DNA of 43,938 nt from Bacteroidales bacterium (GTDB taxonomy: Bacteria; Bacteroidota; Bacteroidia; Bacteroidales; UBA1402): contig JAFSRR010000096.1 in assembly GCA_017446025.1 (NCBI GenBank), positions 1 through 43,938 on the forward strand, written 5' to 3'. The first letter of the stretch is position 1, and each line of letters begins with the position of its first letter. The position numbers were made by a program, and so were the translations under genes. Shown piece by piece: positions 20,455 to 28,708 of this stretch. The notes under the pieces were generated by a model. That model did no database searches and was not told where the DNA came from. It worked only from the letters and a program-made list of their open reading frames with translations.

Positions 20455-21018
20455 TCAGGCGGCCAAATGGGTCAGGAGGATTTTCAGTCCGATGGCGATC
20501 AGGATGAGACCACCCAGCAATTCAGCTCGTTTGGTCAGACGGTCGCCCGTGGCCAGCGACAAAAGCAGGGCTACCCACGACAGGACAAACGACACGACGC
20601 CAATGATGGTCACCGCCACCCACAGGGAAATGTCGAGCAATGAGAACGACAACCCGACGGCCAGGGCATCGATACTGGTTGCCACCGCCAGCAACAACAC
20701 CGTATGCCAGCGGTAAGGGTCGATGACACGATGGCCTTCCTGTCCGGGATGAAGGTTTTCCCATATCATCCTGATTCCCAGGAATGCCAGGATGCTGAAA
20801 GCGATCCAATGGTCGAAACGGTGGATATAGTCATAGAACTGACTGCCGGCCAGCCAGCCCAGACAGGGCATCAGCGCCTGGAACAGCCCGAACATGAAAG
20901 CCAGCCGCAGCATGGGCCACCACTGGAAGCGCTTCATCACCAGGGCGCAGGCCACAGATACCGCAAAACAGTCCATGGCCAGTCCGATGGCAACCAACAA
21001 TATCTCAATCAGACTCAT
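20455..21018 (-). CDS. mntP: Manganese efflux pump MntP
   Basis: A 187-residue inner-membrane protein with six hydrophobic helices in two repeats of three. The conserved acidic membrane motifs are visible: GLAMDCFAVSVACAL (Asp16) in the first half and ATSIDALAVGLSFSL in the second, both used for Mn2+ passage. Length is typical. It exports excess manganese. It overlaps the upstream AlaX-like gene by 4 nt (ATGA), so the two are translationally coupled. No manganese riboswitch (yybP-ykoY) is apparent in the 150 bases upstream of the pair. Confidence 0.95.
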   Translation of the reverse strand: MSLIEILLVAIGLAMDCFAVSVACALVMKRFQWWPMLRLAFMFGLFQALMPCLGWLAGSQFYDYIHRFDHWIAFSILAFLGIRMIWENLHPGQEGHRVIDPYRWHTVLLLAVATSIDALAVGLSFSLLDISLWVAVTIIGVVSFVLSWVALLLSLATGDRLTKRAELLGGLILIAIGLKILLTHLAA

Positions 21019-21497
21019 ATATCTTCCTGCCAGGGGCAGTCTTCCAGCTTGAAACGCAGACGAAGGCGTCCGTTGTCGTAGTCGTGGGAAATGATCTTGA
21101 AACGCCCCACCTGGGCGGTATGCTGCACATGGGCCCCGATGCAGGCGCAGGCATCGTAATCGCCGATACGCACGATGCGCAGCGTGGCGCTGGCATCGTC
21201 GGGCAGTTTGCTCAAATCAACGATCGATGCGGCCTCTTCCCGAGGCATGAACCCGATGCTCACCGGCAGGTCGGCGGCCAGCACCTCATTGACGCTGCGC
21301 TCGATGGCGGCGATTTCCTCCTCCCTGAGCGCCCGGGGCAGTTCATAGTCGCACTTGCTCTTCTTGCGCTCGATGTGGGCATTGCGCGAACGCGGACAGC
21401 CATACATTTTGACCATGGTGGCGTTCAACACATGCTCGGCCGTATGCATGGGCGGATATTCCTGCTTGTTGTGTTCGTTCAGGACCGGCGTTTCCAT
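21015..21497 (-). CDS. AlaX-like stand-alone tRNA editing protein
   Basis: A 160-residue protein related to the editing domain of alanyl-tRNA synthetase. The zinc-binding HxxxH is at residues 18-22 (MHTAEHVLNATMV) and CxxxH at 119-123 (CACIGAHVQHT), the four ligands of the AlaX/AlaRS-editing site. It lacks the N-terminal beta-barrel of larger AlaX proteins, so it is the short form. The expected role is to hydrolyse Ser- or Gly-tRNA-Ala formed by mistake; the substrate is inferred. It is first of a two-gene unit with mntP. Confidence 0.85.
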   Translation of the reverse strand: METPVLNEHNKQEYPPMHTAEHVLNATMVKMYGCPRSRNAHIERKKSKCDYELPRALREEEIAAIERSVNEVLAADLPVSIGFMPREEAASIVDLSKLPDDASATLRIVRIGDYDACACIGAHVQHTAQVGRFKIISHDYDNGRLRLRFKLEDCPWQEDI

Positions 21498-21530
21498 ATT
21501 CTGGACACTGTCTGTTGATTATTGCGACCG

Positions 21531-21538
21531 CAAAAGTA
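21531..21538 (-). promoter_or_regulatory. Candidate -7 box for the AlaX-like/mntP unit
   Basis: The minus strand reads TACTTTTG, a TAnnTTTG match 34 nt before the ATG. No TTG is found at the expected -33 position. Confidence 0.45.
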
Positions 21539-21584
21539 ATAAATAAAACCCATTTGCCGTCAGACGGCGCGATTGGAAAATATA

Positions 21585-21616
21585 TTTGCGAATGCCCCCT
21601 GATTGCACTATTTTTG
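21585..21616 (+). promoter_or_regulatory. Promoter for the HTH-cupin regulator and acyl-CoA synthetase
   Basis: TTTG (21585-21588), 20 bp, then TATTTTTG (21609-21616) matches the Bacteroidota promoter with correct spacing. The leader to the ATG at 21648 is about 25 nt. Confidence 0.7.
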
Positions 21617-21647
21617 CCGATTATAATCACTCTAGAACAGACACACT

Positions 21648-22205
21648 ATGAACGACCAGATCCAACAGATCGCCGAACGGCTGCGCGGCATGCGCGATGC
21701 CGTCGATATGACCGTCCAGGAGGTGGCTGCCCTGTGCGACATCAGCCCGGACGACTATGAAAAATACGAGAGCGGCACGGTGGACATTCCCATGAATTTC
21801 ATCTGCAGTTTCGCCAACCGCTTCAACATCCAGCCTTCGGCCCTGATATCGGGCGAGGAGCCCTACATGAGCAGCTACTTCCTCACCCGCAAGGACAAGG
21901 GCCTCTCTGTCGAACGGCAGAAAGCCTACAAATACCAGGCCCTGGCCATGGGCTTCAAGAATGCCAAGGCCGAGCCCTTCATCGTCACGGTCGAGCCCAA
22001 CGACACCCCCATCGCGGAGCTGCACATGAACAGCCATCCCGAACAGGAATTCAACATGGTGCTCGAAGGTACGATGCTGCTCATTATCGATGGCAAGCAA
22101 CTGACACTGAACGAGGGCGACAGCATCTATTTCGACTCGACCAAACCCCACGCCATGAAAGCGCTCAATGGCAAACGCGTCCGTTTCTTTGCCATCATCA
22201 TGTAA
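21648..22205 (+). CDS. XRE-family HTH regulator with C-terminal cupin
   Basis: A 185-residue protein. Residues 1-65 form an XRE helix-turn-helix (RLRGMRDAVDMTVQEVAALC, ISPDDYEKYESG). A linker leads to a cupin barrel at about 105-180, with HMNSHPEQEFNMVLEGTML and GDSIYFDSTKPHAMKAL giving the two cupin motifs. Such proteins bind DNA and sense a small ligand or metal in the cupin. It sits 24 nt before an acyl-CoA synthetase on the same transcript. I recall this pairing elsewhere in Bacteroidota, and it suggests the regulator responds to a carboxylate or its CoA thioester. That link is inference. Confidence 0.9.
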   Translation: MNDQIQQIAERLRGMRDAVDMTVQEVAALCDISPDDYEKYESGTVDIPMNFICSFANRFNIQPSALISGEEPYMSSYFLTRKDKGLSVERQKAYKYQALAMGFKNAKAEPFIVTVEPNDTPIAELHMNSHPEQEFNMVLEGTMLLIIDGKQLTLNEGDSIYFDSTKPHAMKALNGKRVRFFAIIM

Positions 22206-22229
22206 AACATTGTTTACCGATACCTCATC

Positions 22230-23888
22230 ATGATTCTTGACAAATATCTCAAACAAGTGGAATTCTCCTCCATGGAGGATTTCCGTCAACACCTCGAATT
22301 CATCATCCCCGAGCATTTCAACTTCGGTTACGACGTAGTCGATGCCTGGGCGGCCCAGCAGCCCGGCAAGCGGGCCCTGTGCTGGACCAACGACCAGGGC
22401 AGCCACCGGGAATACACTTTTGCAGACATCAAGCGCTATTCCGACCAGACGGCCTCCTTCTTCCAAAGCCTGGGCATCGGACGCGGCGACAAGGTGATGC
22501 TCATCCTCAAACGCCGCGTCGAGTTCTGGTTTTCGATCGTCGCCCTGCACAAGCTGGGGGCTGTGGTCATTCCGGCCACCCACCTGCTCACCAAGAAGGA
22601 CATCGTCTATCGCAACAACTCGGCCGGCATCAAAATGATCGTCGCCGCCGGCGAACAGGTCATCCTCGACCACATCCAGGCGGCCGTGCCCGAATCGCCC
22701 ACCCTGGAAAGACTCGTCTCGGTGGGCAGCCTCTACCCCGAAGGCTGGGAGAATTTCCAGCAGGGCATCGAAAAAGCCCCGGCTTTTGTCCGTCCCGCAC
22801 ATGTCAACGACAACGACGACATCTGCATCATGTACTTCACCTCCGGCACCAGCGGCGAGCCCAAGATAGTGGCCCACGACTTCACCTACCCCATCGGCCA
22901 CATCATCACGGCCAAATATTGGCACAACCTCAACGAAAACAGCCTGCACCTGACGGTGGCCGACACGGGCTGGGGCAAGGCCGTCTGGGGCAAGCTCTAC
23001 GGCAAGTGGTTTGTCGGAGCCTGCGTCTTTGTCTATGACCACGAGAAATTCGCCGCCGCCGATATCCTCAAGATGATAGAGCAATACCATATCACCTCCT
23101 TCTGCGCCCCGCCCACCATCTACCGTTTCCTCATCCGCGAGGACATGGCCGCCTACGACCTGAGTTCGCTCACCTACTGCACGGTGGCCGGCGAGCCGCT
23201 CAACCCCTCGGTCTATGACACCTTCTACAAGAACACCGGCATCAAGCTGCGCGAAGGCTTCGGACAGACCGAGACGACTATGACCATCGGCACCTTCCCC
23301 TGGATGGAGCCCAAGCCCGGTTCGATGGGCGTGCCCAACCCGGCCTACGACATGGACCTGCTCACGGCCGACGGCCGCGTGGCCGAAGAAGGCGAACAGG
23401 GCGAAATCGTCTTCCACACCGACAAGGGCCGACCCTGCGGCCTGTTCAAGGAATACTACCGCGATCCGGCCCGCACCCGCGAAGTCTATCACGACAACCT
23501 CTACCATACGGGCGATGTGGCCTGGCGCGACCAGGACGGCTATTTCTGGTTTGTCGGCCGCACCGACGATGTCATCAAGAGCTCGGGCTATCGCATCGGT
23601 CCTTTCGAGGTGGAGAGTGCCCTGATGACCCATCCGGCCGTTGTGGAATGCGCCATCACGGGCGTGCCCGACGAAATCCGCGGCCAGGTGGTCAAGGCCA
23701 CCATCGTGCTGGCCAAGGAATACCGCGATGCCGACAAGGAAGCGCTCACCAAGGAAATACAGCATCACGTCAAAGTCACCACTGCGCCCTACAAATATCC
23801 GCGTGTCGTGGAATTTGTCGATGAACTGCCCAAGACCATCAGCGGCAAGATCCGCCGGGTCCAGATCAGAAAAGGAGACCAAAAATAA
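22230..23888 (+). CDS. AMP-forming acyl-CoA synthetase (medium-chain/acetyl-CoA ligase type)
   Basis: A 552-residue member of the ANL superfamily that activates a carboxylate with ATP and CoA. The phosphate loop YFTSGTSGEPK lies at residues 202-212, then YGKWFVGACVFVYDHEKF and EGFGQTETT (A5 motif). The C-terminal domain has YHTGDVAWRDQDGYFWFVGR, DDVIKSSGYRIGPFEVES and the adenylation lysine Lys540 in PKTISGKIRR. The sequence resembles medium-chain or acetate/propionate-type ligases; the substrate cannot be fixed by eye. It is paired with the HTH-cupin regulator and followed 5 nt later by yicC. Confidence 0.93.
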   Translation: MILDKYLKQVEFSSMEDFRQHLEFIIPEHFNFGYDVVDAWAAQQPGKRALCWTNDQGSHREYTFADIKRYSDQTASFFQSLGIGRGDKVMLILKRRVEFWFSIVALHKLGAVVIPATHLLTKKDIVYRNNSAGIKMIVAAGEQVILDHIQAAVPESPTLERLVSVGSLYPEGWENFQQGIEKAPAFVRPAHVNDNDDICIMYFTSGTSGEPKIVAHDFTYPIGHIITAKYWHNLNENSLHLTVADTGWGKAVWGKLYGKWFVGACVFVYDHEKFAAADILKMIEQYHITSFCAPPTIYRFLIREDMAAYDLSSLTYCTVAGEPLNPSVYDTFYKNTGIKLREGFGQTETTMTIGTFPWMEPKPGSMGVPNPAYDMDLLTADGRVAEEGEQGEIVFHTDKGRPCGLFKEYYRDPARTREVYHDNLYHTGDVAWRDQDGYFWFVGRTDDVIKSSGYRIGPFEVESALMTHPAVVECAITGVPDEIRGQVVKATIVLAKEYRDADKEALTKEIQHHVKVTTAPYKYPRVVEFVDELPKTISGKIRRVQIRKGDQK

Positions 23889-23893
23889 CGCCT

Positions 23894-24769
23894 ATGTTAC
23901 AGTCCATGACCGGCTATGGCAAAGAGCAAGCCGAAATCAACGGAAAGAAAGTCACAGTAGAGATCAAGTCGCTCAACAGCAAGCAAATGGATCTTTATAT
24001 GAAAATATCCCCCTTGTACAAGGATTGGGAAAACGAGGTCCGCAACAGCCTGCTCAACCGCCTGGAACGTGGCAAGGTGGATCTGTCCATCTATACCGAA
24101 AACCTGTGTGCGGCCACCGAAACCAGCATCAACACGACGCTGCTCGAGACTTACTACGAGAAACTGTGCCAGACTTCTCGCCAGTTGGGCATACCCATGA
24201 CCGAAGACCCCTGGCCGGTGCTGCTCAAACTGCCCGATGTGCTGAAAAACGAGAGCCAGCCGATCGACGAGGACGAATGGGAAGCCGTGCGCGACCTGCT
24301 CGACAAGGCCGTGGACCATCTCATCGATTTCCGGTTGCAGGAAGGGCGCATGCTCTCACGCTTTTTCCTGGAGAAAGTGACCAATATCGAAGAGTTGCTC
24401 GCCCAGGTCGAACCCTACGAAGCTGAGCGGATAGCCCACATCAAAGCCCGTCTGACCGACGCCCTGGAAAAACTCGGCCAGACAGACTACGACAAGAACC
24501 GCTATGAGCAGGAGCTCATCTATTATCTGGAGAAACTCGACATCACCGAGGAGAAGACCCGCCTGAGCAACCACTGCCAGTACTTCCGCCAGACCATGGA
24601 CGAGGAAGGCGGCGGCAAAGGCAAGAAACTGGGCTTCATCATCCAGGAGATGGGACGCGAAATCAACACCTTGGGATCCAAGTCCAACCAGGCCGAGATG
24701 CAACGACTGGTCGTCTGCATGAAAGACGAACTCGAACAAATGAAAGAACAGATACTCAACGTGCTCTAA
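23894..24769 (+). CDS. yicC: YicC family endoribonuclease-like protein
   Basis: A 291-residue protein with the conserved start MLQSMTGYGKEQAEINGKKV, EIKSLNSKQMDLYMKI and the C-terminal RLSNHCQYFRQTMDEE, GKKLGFIIQEMGREINTLGS and KSNQAEMQRLVVCMKDELEQ. Length matches E. coli YicC, reported to be an endoribonuclease. In many bacteria yicC is followed by gmk (guanylate kinase). Here it is followed directly by nadD with a 1-nt gap, so gmk is missing from its usual place. Confidence 0.95.
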   Translation: MLQSMTGYGKEQAEINGKKVTVEIKSLNSKQMDLYMKISPLYKDWENEVRNSLLNRLERGKVDLSIYTENLCAATETSINTTLLETYYEKLCQTSRQLGIPMTEDPWPVLLKLPDVLKNESQPIDEDEWEAVRDLLDKAVDHLIDFRLQEGRMLSRFFLEKVTNIEELLAQVEPYEAERIAHIKARLTDALEKLGQTDYDKNRYEQELIYYLEKLDITEEKTRLSNHCQYFRQTMDEEGGGKGKKLGFIIQEMGREINTLGSKSNQAEMQRLVVCMKDELEQMKEQILNVL

Positions 24770-24770
24770 G

Positions 24771-25274
24771 ATGATACGCACAGGGATATTCGGCGGCAGT
24801 TTTCACCCCCTGCACTACGGTCACATCGCCGTGGCAGACTATTTCTACCACAGCGGTCTGCTCGATGAGGTGTGGTTTATGGTGAGCCCGCTCAATCCCT
24901 TCAAGCAAGGGCAGCCCCTGGCCGGGGCCCGGCAGCGGCTCGAACAGGTGCGCCAGGCACTGAAGGACTATCCCCAGTTCAAGGTCTGCGATATTGAGTT
25001 GCAACTGCCCCGCCCTTCCTATACCACGCAAACCTTGCAAGCCCTGTCGGAAAAATATCCCGACCGGGTCTTCTCGCTCATTATCGGCGGCGACAATCTC
25101 GACAAGTTTGCCCGCTGGAAAGACTACGAGTACATCCTGGCACACTACGACATCCTGGTCTATCCCCGCCCCGGCGCCACCAACAAAGTGCCCGAGGGAT
25201 GGGACCGGGTCAGGCTGTTTGCCGATGCCCCACAGATGGACATCTCTTCCACCCAGATACGCGAAGCCCTATGA
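24771..25274 (+). CDS. nadD: Nicotinate-nucleotide adenylyltransferase, C-terminally short
   Basis: A 167-residue nucleotidyltransferase that makes nicotinic acid adenine dinucleotide on the way to NAD. The nucleotide-binding GIFGGSFHPLHYGHI (residues 5-19, with the HxGH motif) and the C-terminal MDISSTQIREAL (ISSTxIR signature) are both intact, as is SLIIGGDNLDKFARWKDYE. The usual family length is about 185-200, because a helix and a 'RYLVP..V..YI' segment follow ISSTxIR. Here a stop codon comes at once, overlapping the ATG of the acyltransferase gene (ATGA). The loss of about 20-25 residues looks like a fusion or deletion at the junction. The active site is complete, so it may still function. 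Confidence 0.92.
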   Translation: MIRTGIFGGSFHPLHYGHIAVADYFYHSGLLDEVWFMVSPLNPFKQGQPLAGARQRLEQVRQALKDYPQFKVCDIELQLPRPSYTTQTLQALSEKYPDRVFSLIIGGDNLDKFARWKDYEYILAHYDILVYPRPGATNKVPEGWDRVRLFADAPQMDISSTQIREAL

Positions 25275-25825
25275 AACTCAAACAGCGGATAGCCCGATTC
25301 ATCCTCAAATGCGCCGGCTGGACGGCCGAAGACCGTCAGCGCGACATCAAGCACTGTGTCATGGTCATCGCGCCTCACACCAGCAACTGGGATTTCGTGA
25401 TGGGCAAGTTGGCGGCCATCGCCGAGGACCGGCAGGGACGCTTTCTCATCAAGAAAGAATGGTTTTTCTTTCCATTCAACCTGTTTTTCAACTGGATAGG
25501 CGGCATCCCCGTCGATCGCAAGGGCGGACGGGCCCACATGACCGCCATGCTGGCCGAAAAATTCCAACAAGCGCCCGAACTGTGCCTGGCCATCACCCCG
25601 GAGGGCACCCGCAAACCCAACCCCGACTGGAAGAAAGGCTTCTACTATATCGCCATCAAGTCCCAGGTGCCCATCGTCATCACCCGCATCGACTATGGAA
25701 AAAAACATGTGGGCATCGACGAGGTGTTCTACCCCACCGGCGACGAGACAGCCGACATCAAGGCCGTCAAGGAATACTACCGCCACACCACCGCCAAGCA
25801 TCCCGAAAACTTTCGTCTGGAATAA
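25271..25825 (+). CDS. PlsC-like 1-acylglycerol-3-phosphate acyltransferase family protein
   Basis: A 184-residue protein from the ATG at 25271, overlapping the nadD stop by 4 nt. The acyltransferase catalytic HxxxxD is HTSNWD (36-41), followed by the substrate motif FNWIGGIPVDRKGG (about 73-86) and PEGTRK (110-115). It is a short form, about 180-190 residues, common in Bacteroidota, with at most one weak membrane-associating segment (WFFFPFNLFFNWIGG). It probably acylates a lipid precursor. The exact acceptor is unknown, and it need not be the main PlsC. Confidence 0.88.
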   Translation: MKLKQRIARFILKCAGWTAEDRQRDIKHCVMVIAPHTSNWDFVMGKLAAIAEDRQGRFLIKKEWFFFPFNLFFNWIGGIPVDRKGGRAHMTAMLAEKFQQAPELCLAITPEGTRKPNPDWKKGFYYIAIKSQVPIVITRIDYGKKHVGIDEVFYPTGDETADIKAVKEYYRHTTAKHPENFRLE

Positions 25826-25831
25826 CGTCCC

Positions 25832-26617
25832 ATGAGAATCAGCCTCATACAAACCGATATCATTTGGGAGAACGCCCCAGCCAACCTCCAGCACTATGGC
25901 AGCATCCTCCACTCGCTCCAAGGACAGAGCGACCTGGCCGTCCTGCCCGAGATGTGCTTCAACGGTTTTGGCAGCGATGTGGTGAGGATAGCCCAGCCCA
26001 ACGACAGTGAAACCCTGCGTCGCTTGCAGGCCATGGCCTGTGAGAACCGCCTGGCCGTGACAGGTTCCTTTGCCGCCAAGGAAGAGACGGCACAAGGCAC
26101 CCGCTATTTCAACCGGGGCTTCTTTTTCTATCCCGACGGCAGGGCGGTCTTTCACGACAAGCGCCACCTGTTCCGCCTCGGTGTCGAAGGCGAACTGATG
26201 TCCACCAACGCCCAAAAGCCCTGCATCGTCGAATACATGGGCTGGAAAATCCTGCTCATCGTCTGCTACGACCTGCGTTTCCCCGTCTGGTGCCGCAATG
26301 TCGGTCTGGGCTACGACCTGATGATCTGCGTGGCCAACTGGCCGGCCGTGCGCATTGCCTCCTGGGACAACCTGCTCGAAGCCCGGGCCACCGAAAACCA
26401 GGTCTATGCCTGCGGTCTCAACCGGGTGGGCCGCGACGGGCTGGACATCGAATACAACGGCCATTCCGTTATTTTCGATCCCATCGGACGACAACTTACC
26501 GATCTGCCCGAAGGCCGGGCCGCTGTCGAGACCGTCTGCCTGAGCCAGGAAAAACTGGCCCATTACCGCGACACTTTCCCCGCCTGGCGTGATGCCGACC
26601 CCTTCAAACTGCTGTAG
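25832..26617 (+). CDS. Nitrilase-family omega-amidase-like hydrolase
   Basis: A 261-residue C-N hydrolase with the full Glu-Lys-Cys triad: Glu40 in LAVLPEMCFNGFG, Lys110 in FHDKRHLFRLGVE and Cys145 in LIVCYDLRFPVW. The sequence resembles YafV/omega-amidase, which hydrolyses alpha-ketoglutaramate and related omega-amides as metabolite repair. No signal peptide is present, so it is cytosolic. It is tightly packed with its neighbours (6 nt before, 3 nt after). Confidence 0.93.
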   Translation: MRISLIQTDIIWENAPANLQHYGSILHSLQGQSDLAVLPEMCFNGFGSDVVRIAQPNDSETLRRLQAMACENRLAVTGSFAAKEETAQGTRYFNRGFFFYPDGRAVFHDKRHLFRLGVEGELMSTNAQKPCIVEYMGWKILLIVCYDLRFPVWCRNVGLGYDLMICVANWPAVRIASWDNLLEARATENQVYACGLNRVGRDGLDIEYNGHSVIFDPIGRQLTDLPEGRAAVETVCLSQEKLAHYRDTFPAWRDADPFKLL

Positions 26618-26620
26618 CCT

Positions 26621-27334
26621 ATGCCTCACACTCCCGATCTTTCCTCTATCAGGCTCATCGGCTTCGACGCCGACGACACCCTCTGGCGCAATTCGGTCTA
26701 TTTTGTCGAGGCCGAGCGCAAACTCGCCGACCTGCTCAGTCCCTGGCTGTCGGCCCGGGAGTTGCATCCCCGCCTGGTCGCCACCGAAACGGCCAACATG
26801 CCATGGTATGGCTACGGCGTCATGGCCTATACCCTCTCGCTCATCGAGACAGCCGCCCGCGAAAGCCACTACGAGATTTCTGCCCGCGATATGGAAAAGA
26901 TCCTGGAAATCGGCAAATGGATGCTCGCCCATCCCATCGAGCTCTACGACGGCGTCGGGCAAGTGCTGCCCATCCTGCAACAACACTACCGGCTGGTCAT
27001 CATCACCAAGGGCGACATGCTCGACCAGGAGCGCAAACTGCAGAAATCGGGGCTGACACCCTATTTCGACCACATCGAAATCGTCTCGGAAAAACATCAG
27101 GACAACTATCGCGACATGCTCTGTCGCCTTAAGTCAAGCCCCCGGGAGTTTCTCATGGTGGGCAATTCACTCAAATCGGACATCGCACCGGTGTTGGCCA
27201 TCGGCGGACAAGCCGTCCACATTTCCACCGACAATATCTGGGAATATGAGAAATCCGAAAAGCCCGACCAACCATACATAGAAATTTCCCGGATGGACGA
27301 ACTCCTTCCCCTGCTGGGTTTGCAGGCGCATTGA
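26621..27334 (+). CDS. HAD-superfamily hydrolase
   Basis: A 237-residue haloacid-dehalogenase-fold enzyme. Motif I is FDADDTLW (nucleophile Asp16, general acid Asp18). The HAD thread continues with IITKGDMLDQERKLQKSG (motif II region), VSEKHQDNY with the motif III lysine, and MVGNSLKSDI (motif IV). A helical cap lies between (about 30-95). Probably a small-molecule phosphatase; substrate unknown. It precedes the glycosyltransferase gene by 51 nt with no clear promoter between, so it could belong to either group. Confidence 0.9.
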   Translation: MPHTPDLSSIRLIGFDADDTLWRNSVYFVEAERKLADLLSPWLSARELHPRLVATETANMPWYGYGVMAYTLSLIETAARESHYEISARDMEKILEIGKWMLAHPIELYDGVGQVLPILQQHYRLVIITKGDMLDQERKLQKSGLTPYFDHIEIVSEKHQDNYRDMLCRLKSSPREFLMVGNSLKSDIAPVLAIGGQAVHISTDNIWEYEKSEKPDQPYIEISRMDELLPLLGLQAH

Positions 27335-27385
27335 GCCAGTCCCCGCACCTACAATATTCACCTATTCTGTCATACATATAAAAAC

Positions 27386-28708
27386 ATGGCTTCTTGCGAC
27401 ATAATCAACTACTGCACTGATACTTCCAAACTAAGGGAGGCTGTCCGGAGCATCCAAAGTGACTATTTTCTGATGCTCACCGACCCCCGGCTGACCCCTG
27501 AGCGTATTGTCTGGGGGCCGACGGCCCTGCAGCGACTCTTGCAGGCCGCCGTCATGACCCAGGCCGGTCTGGTTTATGCCGACTACCGCGAAGAAGGACA
27601 GCCCCATCCGCTCATCGACTACCAGGCAGGCAGCCTGCGCGACGATTTCGATTTCGGAAAAATCGTGCTGATACACACCTCCACTGCCCGGCAAGCACTG
27701 CAAAACCTGCCCGCTTGCCGGTTTGCCGCCTTCTATGCCCTGCGGCTGGCCATTTCCCGCCAGCGTGCCATCGTCTATCTCAAAGAAACGCTCTATACGG
27801 TGGCCGACAGTGCGCAAACCGACCACGAACAGGCCATGTTTGCCTATGTCAACCCCCGCAACCGCGAGGTCCAGATAGAGATGGAAGCCGTCTGCACCGA
27901 CCACCTGCGGCAAATCGGGGCCTGGCTGTCGCCCGCCACAGAAAGTGTGTCGCTCGCCCAGGGCGACTTTCCCGTCGAAGCGTCGGTCGTCATTCCCGTG
28001 CGCAACCGCATCCGCACCATCGCCGACGCCGTCGCATCGGCCCTGGAGCAGCAATGTCCTTTCCCCTTCAATGTGATCGTGGTGGACAATCATTCCACCG
28101 ACGGTACCACAGAGAAGCTGCTTGAGATGGCAGCCCATGACGCCCGGCTCATCGTGCTCCGCCCCGAACGCCAAGACCTGAACATCGGCGGCTGCTGGAA
28201 CACAGCTATCCTGGACGACCATTGCGGACGCTTTGCCGTCCAGCTCGACAGCGACGATCTCTACAGCGCCCCCGACACCCTGGCCCGCATCGTCGATGGC
28301 TTCTACGCCCAGCAATGTGCCATGCTGGTGGGCAGCTACCGCATTTGCGACTTCAACCGCCAAACGCTGCCGCCCGGTCTGATCGACCACCGCGAATGGA
28401 CCGACGGCAATGGCAAGAACAATGCCCTTCGGATCAACGGGTTGGGAGCCCCAAGGGCCTTCTTCACGCCCCTGCTCCGGGAGATACTCTTTCCCAACAC
28501 CAGCTACGGCGAAGACTATGCCGTAGGCCTGGCCATCTCTAGGAGATGGAAGATCGGACGCATCTACGACGAGCTCTATCTCTGCCGCCGCTGGGAAGAC
28601 AACACCGATGCCTCGATGACTTTGGAACGCCTCAATGCCAACAATGCCTACAAAGACCAGCTCCGCAGCCTGGAGCTGGCAGCCCGGCAGCAAATGAACC
28701 GCCTATGA
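27386..28708 (+). CDS. Family 2 glycosyltransferase with an extra N-terminal half
   Basis: A 440-residue cytosolic protein. Residues of about 198-330 are a GT-A family 2 domain: ASVVIPVRNRIRTIADAVAS, VIVVDNHSTDGTTEKL and the DxD motif LDSDD (287-291), then GYRI/GAPRAFF-type acceptor features and RRWEDNTDASMT. The first 190 residues look like a second, degenerate GT-A half (LTDPRLTPE, LVYADYREEGQPHPLIDYQA, GSLRDDFDFGKIVLI) without its own DxD. It lacks membrane segments. It overlaps the DUF4922 gene by 4 nt and leads the four-gene group. Donor and acceptor are unknown. Confidence 0.85.
   Translation: MASCDIINYCTDTSKLREAVRSIQSDYFLMLTDPRLTPERIVWGPTALQRLLQAAVMTQAGLVYADYREEGQPHPLIDYQAGSLRDDFDFGKIVLIHTSTARQALQNLPACRFAAFYALRLAISRQRAIVYLKETLYTVADSAQTDHEQAMFAYVNPRNREVQIEMEAVCTDHLRQIGAWLSPATESVSLAQGDFPVEASVVIPVRNRIRTIADAVASALEQQCPFPFNVIVVDNHSTDGTTEKLLEMAAHDARLIVLRPERQDLNIGGCWNTAILDDHCGRFAVQLDSDDLYSAPDTLARIVDGFYAQQCAMLVGSYRICDFNRQTLPPGLIDHREWTDGNGKNNALRINGLGAPRAFFTPLLREILFPNTSYGEDYAVGLAISRRWKIGRIYDELYLCRRWEDNTDASMTLERLNANNAYKDQLRSLELAARQQMNRL

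Noticed and set aside
21498..21647. Manganese (yybP-ykoY) riboswitch upstream of the mntP unit
   Set aside because: The region lacks the two conserved GGGGAGUA-type loops and is mostly promoter sequence for divergent genes.
21627..23882. A 751-residue open frame opposite the HTH-cupin and acyl-CoA synthetase genes
   Set aside because: It spans two well-supported genes on the other strand, matches no family I recognise and is repetitive in composition (V/G/D/H). It is a codon-bias shadow.
25160..27097. A 645-residue open frame opposite nadD, acyltransferase, nitrilase and HAD genes
   Set aside because: Four genes with intact catalytic motifs lie on the plus strand; the mirror frame crosses all of them without a family motif.
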